Shown here: piece by piece, positions 23,910-34,380 of the stretch
Layout: every line of letters starts with the position of its first letter
How positions within the stretch are numbered: the stretch's first letter is position 1
Source of the DNA: Spirodela intermedia
Taxonomy: Eukaryota > Streptophyta > Magnoliopsida > Alismatales > Araceae
Assembly: GCA_902729315.2 (NCBI GenBank)
Contig: LR746280.1
Span: 557,001-621,000 of the forward strand
DNA length: 64,000 nt
Reading direction: 5' to 3'
Position numbers and translations under genes: made by a program
The notes under the pieces: generated by a model
What the model saw: only the letters and a program-made list of their open reading frames with translations
Told to the model about the DNA's origin: nothing
The model's database searches: none

Positions 23910-24446
23910 TTAGCGGAAAATGGGCTCCCGATTTGTGAAGAAGACCTTGATGCTCCTCATGGTCGCTAGTGCGACTATTGCCCAGCTGAAGACGGCGATG
24001 TACGCGGACTGCATCTCCACGACTCGGAACGAGAACATTCCGTTCACTGCCGTGGAGAGGAGCCATACGGCGACCTTCAGTTGCTTCTCTTCCCCGGTGG
24101 CGCCGGCGAGGCGCAACCCGTGCGCCCTCCACATACCCCAGACGAGCAACAGGAGAGCCACGTAGACGGAGACGATGAGTGAGACGGTCGAGGCATCGCG
24201 CCACGCCCCGTAGACGGCCTGACCAAAGCTGAAGCTGAGGAAGAGGAAGAGGAAGTGGCTGGCGACGGCAGAATCCCAAGCGGGAGTCTCCGGAGAGGGT
24301 CTCTCTGGTAGAGATTCTCGTTCGACATCGGTGGTGTCCATTCCGTCCAGGCTATGCTGCCGTGTGGACATCCAACAGCCCTGTGAGAAGAGACGAACAC
24401 GAAAGGGAAGGTCTGACGGAGCATTGGGCAATTCAGTGTCCACCAT
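23910..24446 (-). CDS. Small multipass membrane protein, array copy C (function unknown)
   Basis: Intact 178-residue frame from the ATG at 24446 (MVDTELPNAPSDLPFRVRLF). Four hydrophobic segments: about residues 57-77 (FLFLFLSFSFGQAVYGAW), 88-106 (VSLIVSVYVALLLLVW), 123-140 (LKVAVWLLSTAVNGMFSF) and 147-165 (SAYIAVFSWAIVALATM). A short basic tail ends in TNREPIFR. It shares AW.DAS.VSLIV, GEEKQLKVAVWLLS and FSFRVVEM with the other copies. Among the open copies it is the shortest and most regular, so a good guide to the family's core. Its upstream DNA (24447-25700) differs from that of B, D, G and H but is duplicated next to the truncated copy E at 31.5-32.4 kb. Role unknown. Confidence 0.72.
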   Translation of the reverse strand: MVDTELPNAPSDLPFRVRLFSQGCWMSTRQHSLDGMDTTDVERESLPERPSPETPAWDSAVASHFLFLFLSFSFGQAVYGAWRDASTVSLIVSVYVALLLLVWGMWRAHGLRLAGATGEEKQLKVAVWLLSTAVNGMFSFRVVEMQSAYIAVFSWAIVALATMRSIKVFFTNREPIFR

Positions 24447-25700
24447 ATATAGGGACCCAGGGCCATGCTGTCAACGACAGTTCCAATGTACATAAATAGA
24501 TGACCAAATCGGAGCGTTCAAAGGCTCCGTTTCCGGTGGTAGGCGTACCTCTCTAGGAGCCTACGTTGTGGAAATCACTCAAAGCGGAAATCTTTTAATT
24601 CTATTTAAAGTGAAAAGGAAATCATTCTGTACAGTTTTCTCTCTTATTTACAGGGAAGACACGATTGGAGTTTTTTTTTCCTATTTTGCTTCTAACTAAT
24701 GGCCATGGACAGACACATCCCTTAACCATAATCGGTGGTTACGCAGGACGGAGGCCCAATTCAGACATAGTGGGCCTGTAGGTGACTCAAGCTCGACCCA
24801 GACATAGTTGGGCCCATAATTCCACCACAAGTCCATTTTCACTTTCTTATTTTGGTTATATAAGGCCAGTCTCTTCGCCCTGGTAGGGTTGGTCGTGAGG
24901 ACCCAGTCGGCCTCGTAGAGTTGGTTGACCCCGACGCCCTGGTTGGGTTGGTCTTGAGGACCCCGTCACCCTGGTAGGGTTGGTCGTGAGGAGCCTGTTT
25001 CCCCAGTTGACTTAGTTGCGAGGACCCCGTGCTCCCGGTTGGAGCTTTATCACCACTGTTATCCCCGCTTTCCTATGCTCGTGGCCACCGCCACTATGCC
25101 AGCCCTGCCACCGCTCGCCGCCGTCCGTCGCTACTGTCGCCTGTACCGCCGCCATCCGTCGCCAATGCGGCCTGTACCGCCAACGACCACCACCCAACCT
25201 TCACTCATCTCCGCCATCGGCGCCATCTCCCTCCTCCGCCGCCACCATTACACGGTTCCCCATCACCAAAGCCACCATCTCCCTCCACCGCCGTCGTTCT
25301 GCCTTCCGCCCGTCTCCATCGACGCTATCTCCCTCCGCTGCCCCCACCGTTCCACCGTTCCCCATCGCCAACGCCGCCATCTCCCTGCAGCGCCGCCGTT
25401 CTGCCTTCCGCCCTGAAGCATCGTCGGCCACTCCGCCTAGCCCTCATTGCCCTCGCTCTTCGTCTTCTAAGTGTGCCTTCCATATGGCGCCCAGGGAGCG
25501 GTTAAGGCTTGAATTCCGCGAGCCGTAGTTGGGCCCACCTTTCCCACCGGCCCATTACTGGTTTCCATTCCGTAACAGCCCACCGGCCGGTTTTGGGTCG
25601 GACTGATACCTGCCGGGCAGCTCCGTTGGACTTGAGCCGTAGCCCGACCAACTGCCAGCCTTCCAATCTATCGAGTTACAGCCAGCCAATGGCCAACAGC
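24447..25700 (-). repeat. Segmental duplication, copy 1 (upstream of gene C), containing a GC-rich LTR-like insertion
   Basis: Together with gene C from about 24170, this matches 31235-32390 closely, from 'CCACCATATATAGGGACCCA' to the GC-rich ORF-like part. The second copy lacks about 250-260 bp (roughly 24755-25010). The part from about 24690 has a TATATAAG box at 24857-24864, GC-rich Pro/His-biased frames at 25029-25505 and 'TGGGCCC' motifs, which suggests an LTR. Similar GC-rich DNA in inverse orientation lies at 29330-29740 beside the chromovirus fragment. Confidence 0.65.
24876..25044. repeat. Imperfect tandem repeat, unit roughly 35-45 bp
   Basis: Four or five diverged copies built on 'CCCTGGTAGGGTTGGTCGTG' followed by AGGACCC, starting just after a TATATAAG box. 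The unit is absent from the duplicate at 31.8 kb. Confidence 0.75.
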
Positions 25701-26380
25701 CATAGATCAAACCAGCTAGCAATCTCCAAAAACGACCAAATTATGAGTTTTGTCATTGTTCTTGTTAGAACAACCAAGCTCTGGCTTTAGGTACATACGA
25801 GAATAACCTTACTTCAGCTGATCTCTATTCTATTACATGCAAGAGGAAACAAGATCTTGCCCAACAAGAGAGTGAGAAGAGGGGAGAACCACCAAGAGCA
25901 AGCCACACCAGAAAGAGAGAAAAACGAGAGTTAAATCAAATTTGAATGCCCTCAATTGGCCTCCAAAAATAAAAATTTTAAATCTCTTCTCACTGGAGAG
26001 TTACAATAATACTTCTTTAAAATGTCAAAAAAAATATGCCATCTTTGGCACTTCCCACTCCTCTGTTATTGGGACAATATGCAGCCCAATCGGCCTTGAT
26101 CTGTATGTTTCTTTGAGTCCAATTATACGCCCACAAAAGCAAAAAAAATATGAAAAGGAAAATACACTCTAAAAAATAAAGGTTTATGAGACAAGAAAAT
26201 AAAAAAATAAAAAAATTGATGTACTTCGCCAACAAACTAGGTCTGATTCAGTCTTCCCACAATTTATTTGGGTTAATCTAATTTGGGCACTTTTTTGGAT
26301 CTTTCATCTGTATAGACCATAAACACTCCAAAATGTCCAACCCACCAATTTTTGATCCACCTCAATGAAAACATTTTCGT
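25701..26380. other. Spacer, AT-rich part at 25.94-26.24 kb, no gene
   Basis: No recognisable coding sequence; short frames only. Confidence 0.3.
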
Positions 26381-27781
26381 CCTCTTTGTTGTAGCTGAAG
26401 TGCTACATCATCAATTAGGTTCAAATCTTATCGAGAGCAGTTCATTATTGTCAAATTTTTCATATGCCTCAAATTGAGCATGTCGACTTTGCCATGTTAA
26501 TAGTGATTCTGCTTAACTTATGATGAATGGCCTGGTAAATCTTCAATAAAATATGGGAGTGATAATAAGAAATTGTAATGTCCTCTCAATGTAATAAGCA
26601 TTCCAAAGAGTAGATAAGAAACAACCTTAGAACTTTTAAATTTGAAGTTGCAGGACCTCAATAAGGCAAAACTCTGGTGTCTAATACAATTATTTCTAAA
26701 GTTTATTAAATAATATTTTATAATTTGATTAATTGTAATCTTCTATTAAACCATCTTAGTAAAATCAGTGGAAACATAAAATGCTATATAGAGTGAACAC
26801 AGCAGAAGTCCCAAAGCTATTTTCACTAATTTTCTACAAGCTTTATTACATCTTGGTGTTTAGGATCTTATCCATGCCTCCCTCTCTATTTTCAACTTCC
26901 ACTTTCAATAGCCATTACTCCGTCTGCCCACTAACCAAGTGTGGGCCTAGCTCGTTGACTTTATGGTTATTAAAGATCAACTTTCAATAAAGAAGCGAAT
27001 TAATCGTCGGATGATGACCCCGAGTCTCGCCCACCAATCGTGGGCATCCTCCCCAATTCGGATAAGAGGCTGATGATCTGCGTCGAGGATGACTTAAAAT
27101 ATATCCTAGAGCATTATCTTGAAGTACTCGTCGTCTTTAAATCTCACGTAGCGTGACCGGAACGACACAGCGTAAAAGTTCGCGGAAGCCGTATAACATG
27201 TTTATCATCTGAAAAACTTGGTGATGGGTCCAACATGGTTAGCGTTAAACACTGTCGAAACTTTGAAGAGGGGGTTGATCGGACGCATGCATGTATGCTG
27301 ATTCACGCGTCCCCCACTTACTTTCGTCCGTAGAATCAGAAGGGCTGGCTGCTGGCTTTCAGCCTCTTCCTACGGCATGCGCATGCGCCAAGTGAGATCT
27401 TCGAACGGCGTTGATCCCCGTGGATCTTGTGCGCATAACTAAGAGAAGCATAATTTAATTTGTAATTATCTTAAGACTTTATTATATCCACAAAACGTTT
27501 CCCTGCGCCGGTTCTTCGCCCCCGAGGATTTGATCGTCTTATCGGTGTCTGGCGGCGATCCCGGGGGTTGATTTCGGCCGCTGGCTGGACTGGAGTACGC
27601 TGAGAGACTTTCACGGGCATTACGGATCCGAACCATTGGAGAAGGAGATGGGCAGCGATTTCCTCTCGTCGCGGAGGGAGAGGACAATGGTCGGATTAGG
27701 TTGCAATATACCCAACAGTCAAGCCTCCGACGGAGAAGATGCGCGCAAGGTCGGGAAGGGGGCGGGAGTCGGCCGGAGAGG
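26381..27781. repeat. Conserved 3' flank block of copy D
   Basis: 26.4-26.5 kb matches 34.05-34.17 kb. 27.0-27.78 kb matches 34.4-35.1 kb (3' of G) and 50.05-50.8 kb (3' of H), for example around 'CACGCGTCCCCCACTTACTT' and the 'CGCCGGTTCTTCGCC' region. Frames here (27466-27876 minus) are conserved in part but shift between copies, which argues for noncoding. Confidence 0.65.
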
Positions 27782-28279
27782 TCAGGCCTTAGGCGGCGGC
27801 GGGGAGCTGCGGGCGTCGGCCGCGAGGGACTTGTGATATATGTTGCAGCTATAGATAGCCACGAAGCCCAACGCAAAGGCTACCGTGCAGACGACGATGG
27901 TGAATGCCAGGGGCATCTCTAACCCCATCTGGCCAGAGAAATAACTGCTCGCAGCCACGGAGCAGTACCCAGAGGCGACCTCGCGCTGTTTCTCTTCTAC
28001 GGTGGCGCCGCTCCCTTCTCGCCTTCGTAGGAAATAGAAGCACACGAGGAACAACACGGAGTGGGCCAATACAGCGAACGTTTCGTTGCCTCAAGTACTG
28101 TAGATTCCAATTCCGCAGCTAAAATTGATGGTTAAGAAGCTGATGGCATAAAGCCAAGGGGATAAAACCTGGTCCTCAGCGGGAGGAGCCTCACAGGGCT
28201 CCATTTGCAGAGATTCTGGGTCGGCCTTTCTGGGGTCGATTCCTTCCGAGCAATGGTGCTCTGTGGACATGACTGCCAT
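27782..28279 (-). pseudogene. Array copy D: family membrane protein with one in-frame TGA
   Basis: One minus frame from the ATG at 28279 (MAVMSTEHHCSEGIDPRKAD) to the stop at 27782 would encode 165 residues but for a TGA at 28093-28091, after CGIGIYST. Copy H reads CGMGIYSTSENETFLGF here, and D continues GNETFAVLAHSVLFLVCFYF in the same frame. Later parts match H closely: GATVEEK, the cysteine/serine segment CSVAASSYF, and the tail SLAADARSSPPPPKA. The upstream M.TESS start used by other copies is out of frame by about one base. So this copy is disabled or recently disabled; a Trp-to-stop change is the simplest reading. Promoter block present at 28415-28640. Confidence 0.8.
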
Positions 28280-28414
28280 GGTAAGATGCGAAGGACACGA
28301 AGGGGGAGGTCCGACGGAGTGTTGGAGCTTTCAGTCTCCATATATACATATATATGGACGCCCAGGGCGATGCTGTCAACGTCAGTTGTAAGAAACTTAA
28401 CAATAAACCTTCCA

Positions 28415-28640
28415 ACGCTGATAAATACCCCGCCCGCCCTAGTCGGATGCCCCTCCATTAAAACGAATACCGCCGATGACCACGTCAGATGCCTCAATTT
28501 CACGCTGGAGAAGGACGTCTAAACAAGTAACAGCCGTACGCATTGGTTCCGTTTCTTCCTTACACACAGCGAATCACCCCGATATCGTATTAGTTGAACC
28601 CTTATGGCGACAGCTTTGGCGAGAGCAGACCATGAAAGGT
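28415..28640 (-). promoter_or_regulatory. Conserved upstream block of copy D with TATA-like box
   Basis: ATAAATAC at 28421-28428 (minus GTATTTAT) next to a C/G-rich CGCCCGCCC, matching 51692-51709 upstream of H. The block continues with 'CATTAAAACGAATACCGCCG' and 'CATTGGTTCCGTTTCTTCCT' like its relatives. Confidence 0.6.
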
Positions 28641-29329
28641 TCTCGAGGTTTCTCATTTCTTCTTAATTTCCCGCTCCAGACCCTCGCTGCCGATCTCACT
28701 TCAGATCTAGGCAATTCCTTTAGGAGGGAGATCAATAGCTACCTCCTCTCGCCAAGGGGGGAGAAGATGCTGTAGAGATCATGTTACTGCACACCCCAGC
28801 TAGTAGCACAGCGTATAGAAGGGCATCGATGTACGGAGTGCTGAGAATATACGCAGAGATCAGTTCGGAGAGCGCCAAGGGAGAGTGATACGGATGATTC
28901 TAAATACATGTGAGAAAATAATTGAAAATGCTGCAGACGTTACAATCAAAGATCAGGTAATTGGGGAAGTTGAGAATCTGAACGTCAGGTAAAAGTTTAA
29001 ATCATCCACAGGTGAATGCAAGATTAGAATGGAAAATATAGGCAAACCTCCATGTGTAGGGTGCTCGAGATATAATAATACAAATCTGGATTAACACGAG
29101 GTTATGATCATTCAATACCAAAAAAATTAGCTATCTTATGAACTCTCGGCGACAGTCACAAGAAAAAGATATTCAATGGGTAAATGAAGACTGTGAAAAG
29201 AGCAAGGGATTACTAGTGAGGGAAGGAATTTGCCTGGTGAGACTCCGATTGCCAGAAAGAGGCTGTTTGGTGTTGGCGAATGATGATTTACTAACGTTTT
29301 CTCCAGTAGATAGGGTGATGGCAATGGGT
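28641..29329. other. Spacer: array upstream remnant, then unassigned
   Basis: 28641-28870 resembles 36.65-36.86 and 51.95-52.13 kb ('CTCCTCTCGCC' ... 'GAGAAGATGCTG' ... 'GGCATCGATGTAC'). 28.87-29.33 kb matches nothing else in the window and shows no gene. Confidence 0.4.
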
Positions 29330-29973
29330 CAGATCAGAATGGTACAGCTCGGCTGTTGGTGTGCGGATAATCCAGATCGGCAGGCTGGCAGCCTACGAGG
29401 GCAAGAAGGCAGCGAGTGGCACGACAGAGGCAGAGGAGAGACAACGCTAACAGTGGTGATAAAAGTGGCGGCGGCAAAGGCAAATGAAGATGGCAACAGT
29501 GGCAGCAATGAGCGTGGCAATGGTGATGGTGGTGGCGACGAATGAAGGTAGTGGCATGGTGAATGAAGGCATCAGCGCCGGTGGTAATGAACGCGACAGC
29601 AGTGGTGATGAAGTTGGCGGTAGCAGTGGCGAAGAAGACAGTGATGGTAGCAGTGGAATGGAGGAGCTCACCAACCAAGAGCAGTGGGGTCCTCTCGACC
29701 AACTACTGCGGGTGGAGCAACGAACGAAGGGGTGACTTCTTTTTTCAAAATTCGAGTTCTCCCTCTAGGGCAATAGATCAAGCCTTACATAGGCCTACAT
29801 GAAAAACTGAGAAATAAGCTCAATGGGCCAAAAAGTAAAAATGAGCCCGCCAATGATAAATGAACTCTTCATAGTCTAGTTGAGTCTGTCGGTGCCATGA
29901 ATTAGGGTGGGCTTCGGGGACAACATCAAACAGTGCTGATCGCAGTTTGATTACTTGAACTCATCCTACATCA
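29330..29973 (-). mobile_element. Probable 3' LTR of a Ty3/gypsy chromovirus (partial)
   Basis: On the minus strand an LTR-like start, TGATGTAGGATGAG, at 29973 follows the purine-rich AGTAGAGAGT. Downstream comes a GC-rich, Thr/Ala/His-biased region (29740-29330) similar to the GC-rich part at 25.0-25.5 kb. The far edge of the LTR could not be fixed. Confidence 0.5.
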
Positions 29974-30049
29974 ACTCTCTACTAGTTTAAAGAACTCGAC
30001 TCTATCGAGTGAAGGGGTGGGATGTTGCTGTAGCACTCTCACGTGCCAG

Positions 30050-31235
30050 GATCAAGTTGGCAAATATCCTCCTCCTTGATCCATGAGTCATCTGCTGGTG
30101 AGCAATCCTTCCAACAAACTAGAAATCTCCTATGCTCTTTGTCATTAGTAAAAATCACCTGCTTGTCTACTATATCGTCTACTTGTTCATATTACTTCAG
30201 AAAAAAATGACTAGTGAGCAATTAGGTGGGCTGGTATTCAGAAAGATGAGATTCAGCTCAAACATCTCACTAAGTATGTTAAATGATCCATGATAAGCAA
30301 CGAGATCTGCGATGTGAAAAGTAGAGCTAATTCTCCAATCTAGTGGAAGGTCTAAAATATATCTATTGAGCTTAATTATTTTCAAAATTTTGAACAAGCC
30401 TATCTTACGTGTGAATCTTAGGTACATCCCTTGGGGCAATTGTCTAAGATGGATTCAAGCCATGGCAAGATCTCATTTTTGTAATACTTTGAATCACTTG
30501 TGAGCATCTGCTGTGTTTCTCAGACTTAGTACTAAGGCTAATGCAATGCTGAATGTCCTCATGTAAAACTCCATATATAATGCACAAATGACTAGATAGA
30601 AATGGAGGTTCTAGACTGGATGGGTGGGAGCATGAGTTGGTTGGCTTCTTAGGTTTGTAACCATGAACTATCTCAAAAGGACTCATACCTAGTACAATTG
30701 ATAGAACTATTAAATGCAAACTCAATACAAGGGAGAATCATATCCCATGTCCCTAAATTCTCCCCTCTACTAGGCATTGTAATAGGTTTTCTAATCTCCA
30801 ATTATTGACCTTGGTTTGTCCATCAATTTGTGGGTGAAATGTAAATGAATATTCTTACTTAGTCCCCCATCAAGTGCCAAAGAGTTTTCCAAAAGTAACT
30901 CATAAATCAAACATCGCTATCTGATGTGATGGTCTATCCCAAGCCATGAAGCTTGCCAATCTCATAAAAATATATGTGTGCAATCTTCAAGGCATCAAAA
31001 GTCAAAGAGCAAGTGACAAAATGAGCATCTTAGGGAACCTATCAACTAGGAAAAAAATTGAGTCATGCTTCATGAGGGTTCTTAATAATCCTAGCACAGA
31101 ATCCTTACGTCCACTCAAGGTCATGTTGGGATAAGTCGGGCCATATTTAAGCTTGTGTTTTGCTTAGATATTTTTGATAGTGTGCATCTGTAGCATTGGG
31201 AGATAAGTCTACCTATGTCCCGCTTTAGGCTAGGC
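30050..31235 (-). pseudogene. Chromovirus pol fragment: integrase C-terminal part and chromodomain (Galadriel-like)
   Basis: Minus-strand translation gives decayed Ty3/gypsy pol segments in order. YWPSLKRDIGRLISQCYRC is the end of the integrase zinc-binding domain (31235-31170). MSPFEIVHGYKP follows at about 30690-30655. RKIGLFKILKIIKLNRYILD...SSTFHIADLVAYHG lies at 30410-30290. The chromodomain-like RFLVCWKDCSPADDSWIKEE...QLDP ends near 30052. The chromodomain at the end of pol places it among chromoviruses, and its form recalls the Galadriel lineage. Many stops and shifts. Reverse transcriptase is absent because the element is cut at about 31235, where it joins array copy E. Confidence 0.75.
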
Positions 31236-31471
31236 CAATAGAGTGAGACGGCCGAGGCATCGGGCCACGCCCTGTTGACCGCCTGACCATAGCTGAAGAT
31301 GAGGAAGAGGCTGGTGACGCCAGAACCCCAAGACAACGAGGCCTGCTCCTTAGCGAGAAGCTGCGGAGAGGGCCTCTGGCAGAGATTCTCGTTCGATATC
31401 GGTGGTGTCCATTCCGTCCAGGCTATGGCGCCGTGTGGATATCCAACAGCCCTGTCAGAAGAGACGGACAC
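31121..31471 (-). pseudogene. Chimeric ORF: N-terminal part of array copy E fused to chromovirus integrase fragment
   Basis: A single open frame of 116 codons. Residues 1-77 (MSVSSDRAVGYPHGAIAWTE ... FLIFSYGQAVNRAWPDASAVSL) match copy C; residues 78-116 (YWPSLKRDIGRLISQ...) are integrase zinc-domain sequence. The join is at about 31235-31240 and lies within the second membrane segment of the family protein, so three of four membrane segments are lost. The upstream region is the second copy of the C-unit duplication. Whether it is transcribed cannot be told. As a family member it is truncated; as a new chimeric ORF it is open. Confidence 0.7.
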
Positions 31472-32390
31472 GAAAGGAAAGGTCTAACGGAGCATTGTGC
31501 AGTTTAGTGTCCACCATATATAGGGACCCAGGGCCATGCTGTCAACGACATTGCCAATGTACATAAATAGATGACCAAATCGGAGTGTTCAAAGGCTCCG
31601 TCGCCGGTGGTAGACGTACCTCTCTAGGACCCTACCTTGTGGAAATCACTCAAAACGGAAATCTTTTAATTCTTTTTAAAGCGAAAGGGAAATCATTCTG
31701 TACGGTTCCCTCCCTTATTTACAGGGAAGACACACGATTGTAGTTTTATTTCCTATTTTGCCTCTACCTAATGGCCCCGGACGCGGACACGTCCCTTAAC
31801 CATGATCGGTAGTGACGCAGGACGAGGACCCCTTGCTCCCGGTTGGAGCTTTATCGCCACTGTCATCCCCGCCTTCCTCTGTTCGTAGCCGCCGCAACCG
31901 CCGTAGCCCTGCCACTGCTCGCCGCCGTCAATCGCAGCTGCCGCCTGTACCGCCGCCGTCTGTCACCTCTGCCGCCTGTATCGCGACCGACCACCACCTA
32001 ACCTTCATTCATCGCCGCCATCTCCCTCCGCCGCCGCCACCATTCCACCGTACCCCATCACCAACACCGCCATCTCCCTCCACCGCAGCCGTTCCGCCTT
32101 CCGCCCTGAGTCATCGTCGGCCGCTCCGCCTAACCGTCATTGCCTTCGCTCTTCGTCTTCTGAGTCTGCCGCCCCATCTTGCTCCCATGGAGCGATTAGG
32201 GCTTAAATCCCCCGAGCCATGGTTGGGCCCATATTTGCCACCGACCAAGTATTGGGTTCCATTCCGTCACAGCCCACCGGGTTCGGGTCGGACTGATACC
32301 TGCCGGGCAGCTCCGTCAGACTTGAGCCGTAGCCCGACCAACTGCCAGCCCTCCAAGCTATCGAGTTACCCAGTCAATGGCCAATAGTCT
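31472..32390 (-). repeat. Segmental duplication, copy 2 (upstream of truncated copy E)
   Basis: Matches 24447-25700 with a deletion of about 250-260 bp relative to it: GCAGGACG joins directly to AGGACCCC near 31820. The GC-rich Pro/Arg-biased frame at 31812-32387 is the counterpart of 25029-25505 and is more likely LTR than gene. Confidence 0.7.
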
Positions 32391-32868
32391 CCGCGCAGGT
32401 CAACGATCAGTGCTCTAGGCCAAGTCATTGGTCAATGGTCTCCTTTTAAGTCATGGGTCAACGATCAACCCCTATCGATGACTTAGGCCTTTGGTGACTT
32501 CTTTTCACAATTTCTCTTGCATCTTATGCCTAGTAATCATTGTTCTTTTAATATATTCTTCATCTGATTACTACCACATTGAGTAATCCGTATAAGATAG
32601 TCATTATTTTCCACATTACACGATCATACCTTGTGATAAGCCGGACTTGCATCATTAAATACGAGCACCCTTCGTCTGACATTTTGCCTAAACATCACAA
32701 TCCTAGTCCTCCTTCCCTGAATGTGGATGATTTTGAGTCTAGACTAGATTTCTCCTTCTTGACTTTTCTAACAGTATTTGTGGTTTCTGCACCGTTTATC
32801 GTAACTCTCTTACGTCATGAATATCATCTGCATCAGGTGGTCAACCCATTCTCCCGATGAGATTGGTT
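32391..32868. other. Unassigned spacer
   Basis: Contains a short imperfect repetition of 'GTCAATGGTC/GTCAACGATC' at 32.37-32.48 kb. No gene seen. Confidence 0.3.
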
Positions 32869-34380
32869 TCACGGCCCCGCCATCTCTTTTGGAATTCTAA
32901 ACGAAGAACATGGACAAGCATCAGCTTCATTTCCTCTGCACATGCAGATAACTCCTGGATATGTTAGAGCTCTTAAGCCGATATCTCCACGGCTTTCATT
33001 TCTTCTATATTTCTCGCCGCGAATCCTCGCCTCTGAAGTTACCGTATGTCTGGCTGATTTCCTCAAGTAAGGAGACCAGAAGCTATCTCCTCTCGCGGCC
33101 GAGGAGGAAGAAGATGCCGCAGTGCTCATGCTACGGCGCACCCCAGCCAGTAGCGCACCCGATAGAAAGGCATCAACCTACGAAGCACTGAGAATATATG
33201 CAGATGTCAGTTGGCACAGCGGTGGGTGGCAACCGGAGGGTTTCAGTCTTGTGCACAGATACACACCTGGTAGATGGTCGCTCCGCCACCCAGAGGATGG
33301 CGCCGGTGCCAAACATAAAGAAAGAAAGGAGCAGAAACAAAAAGGAAGAAGATTGGCTTGGCGGATGAGGAGAGAATTATGATTATGCGCCCTAAGCCAT
33401 TTAAGCTTTCTCGATTGAGTCCAACTTATTTTCGTCGGCTGTTGTGTGGCAGCCCGCTCAATAGTCCATCTAGTTAGGCTGAGCCCACCTAATAACTAAG
33501 AGGCTCAAAACTACCCAAGATGAGTGGGTACTCTCAACCTCCGCCTGCCCACCACCACCCATCCGTCCCCTCATTCAACCTTATTTTTGAAAACCTACCC
33601 GTCCTAGAGTATTTTATGCACCTAAAGATTACTTTTTCGGGTCAAAACTATCCTTTATTAGCGCTATGTGAGCCCCAAGAAGAATCAAGTGGTAAGTCAT
33701 TAAACTAGTCTTTATCGCAGGAACAATATAGCTTATTATTAATTTCGTCTAAAGATAAGGTCAAAACATCCTTCCAATCTTACGTCAATGATGTGCCTAC
33801 CCATTCAAAGGCGCACCCCCCACCGTTGGAAGTGTGTGGATTGAGTCATGTATTCAAAGATCAAGGCTGAGTCCATGACGAGAACAAGAGCCACATAATT
33901 CTTGTCTATTTTCCTTTACTCTCTCTATCCCTTGTCATTAAACTCATTTCTGCCGTGCAATAATGATATGATCATTCTGTAAAACCCACGTTGCACCTTG
34001 CCAGCCAAATGGCATGGAGATGCTAGATTGCAATAACTTGAACCACAGTGCTCAGCCAGCTAACGTTCCATTGAGAACAGCTCGTCATTGTCAAAAAATC
34101 CATTCGGCTAAAGCTGAGCATGTGGACTTTGCCGTGTTGAAAATGATTCTAAATGGTTTACTTTAAATGAATGGACTCTAAATAGTAAAAAAATGATAGG
34201 TAGTTGTCGGAATGAACAATTGCCATGCCCTCACAATGTAGGAAATATTCGATAGAGTAAATGACAAAAAAACCTTAGAAGTTGAAACTTGATATAGGAA
34301 GACTTGAGAATGTCTAAACTGTGGTTTTTAATAAACTTCATTGTAACTTTGACTAAATAATATTTTATCAATCAATTAAA
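32869..34380. repeat. Array unit without its gene (upstream spacers only)
   Basis: 32.95-33.4 kb matches the region upstream of G (36.65-37.06 kb) and H (51.95-52.35 kb). 33.5-33.64 kb carries the 'ACTACCCAAGATGAGTGGG' and 'TAGAGTATTTTATGCACC' block. 33.78-34.2 kb matches 20.64-21.05 kb. Where the gene body should be (below 32.87 kb) there is the C/E duplication instead. Confidence 0.6.

Noticed and set aside
25029-25528. Pro/His-rich frames of 125-170 codons on the plus strand
   Set aside because: GC-rich LTR-like DNA with several overlapping open frames, duplicated at 31.8 kb with different ends; no domain and no consistent reading frame.
27466-27876. Minus-strand 136-codon frame overlapping copy D
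   Set aside because: It overlaps the family gene in another frame, and its homologues at 34.8 and 50.5 kb are shifted or broken, so it is treated as 3' flank.
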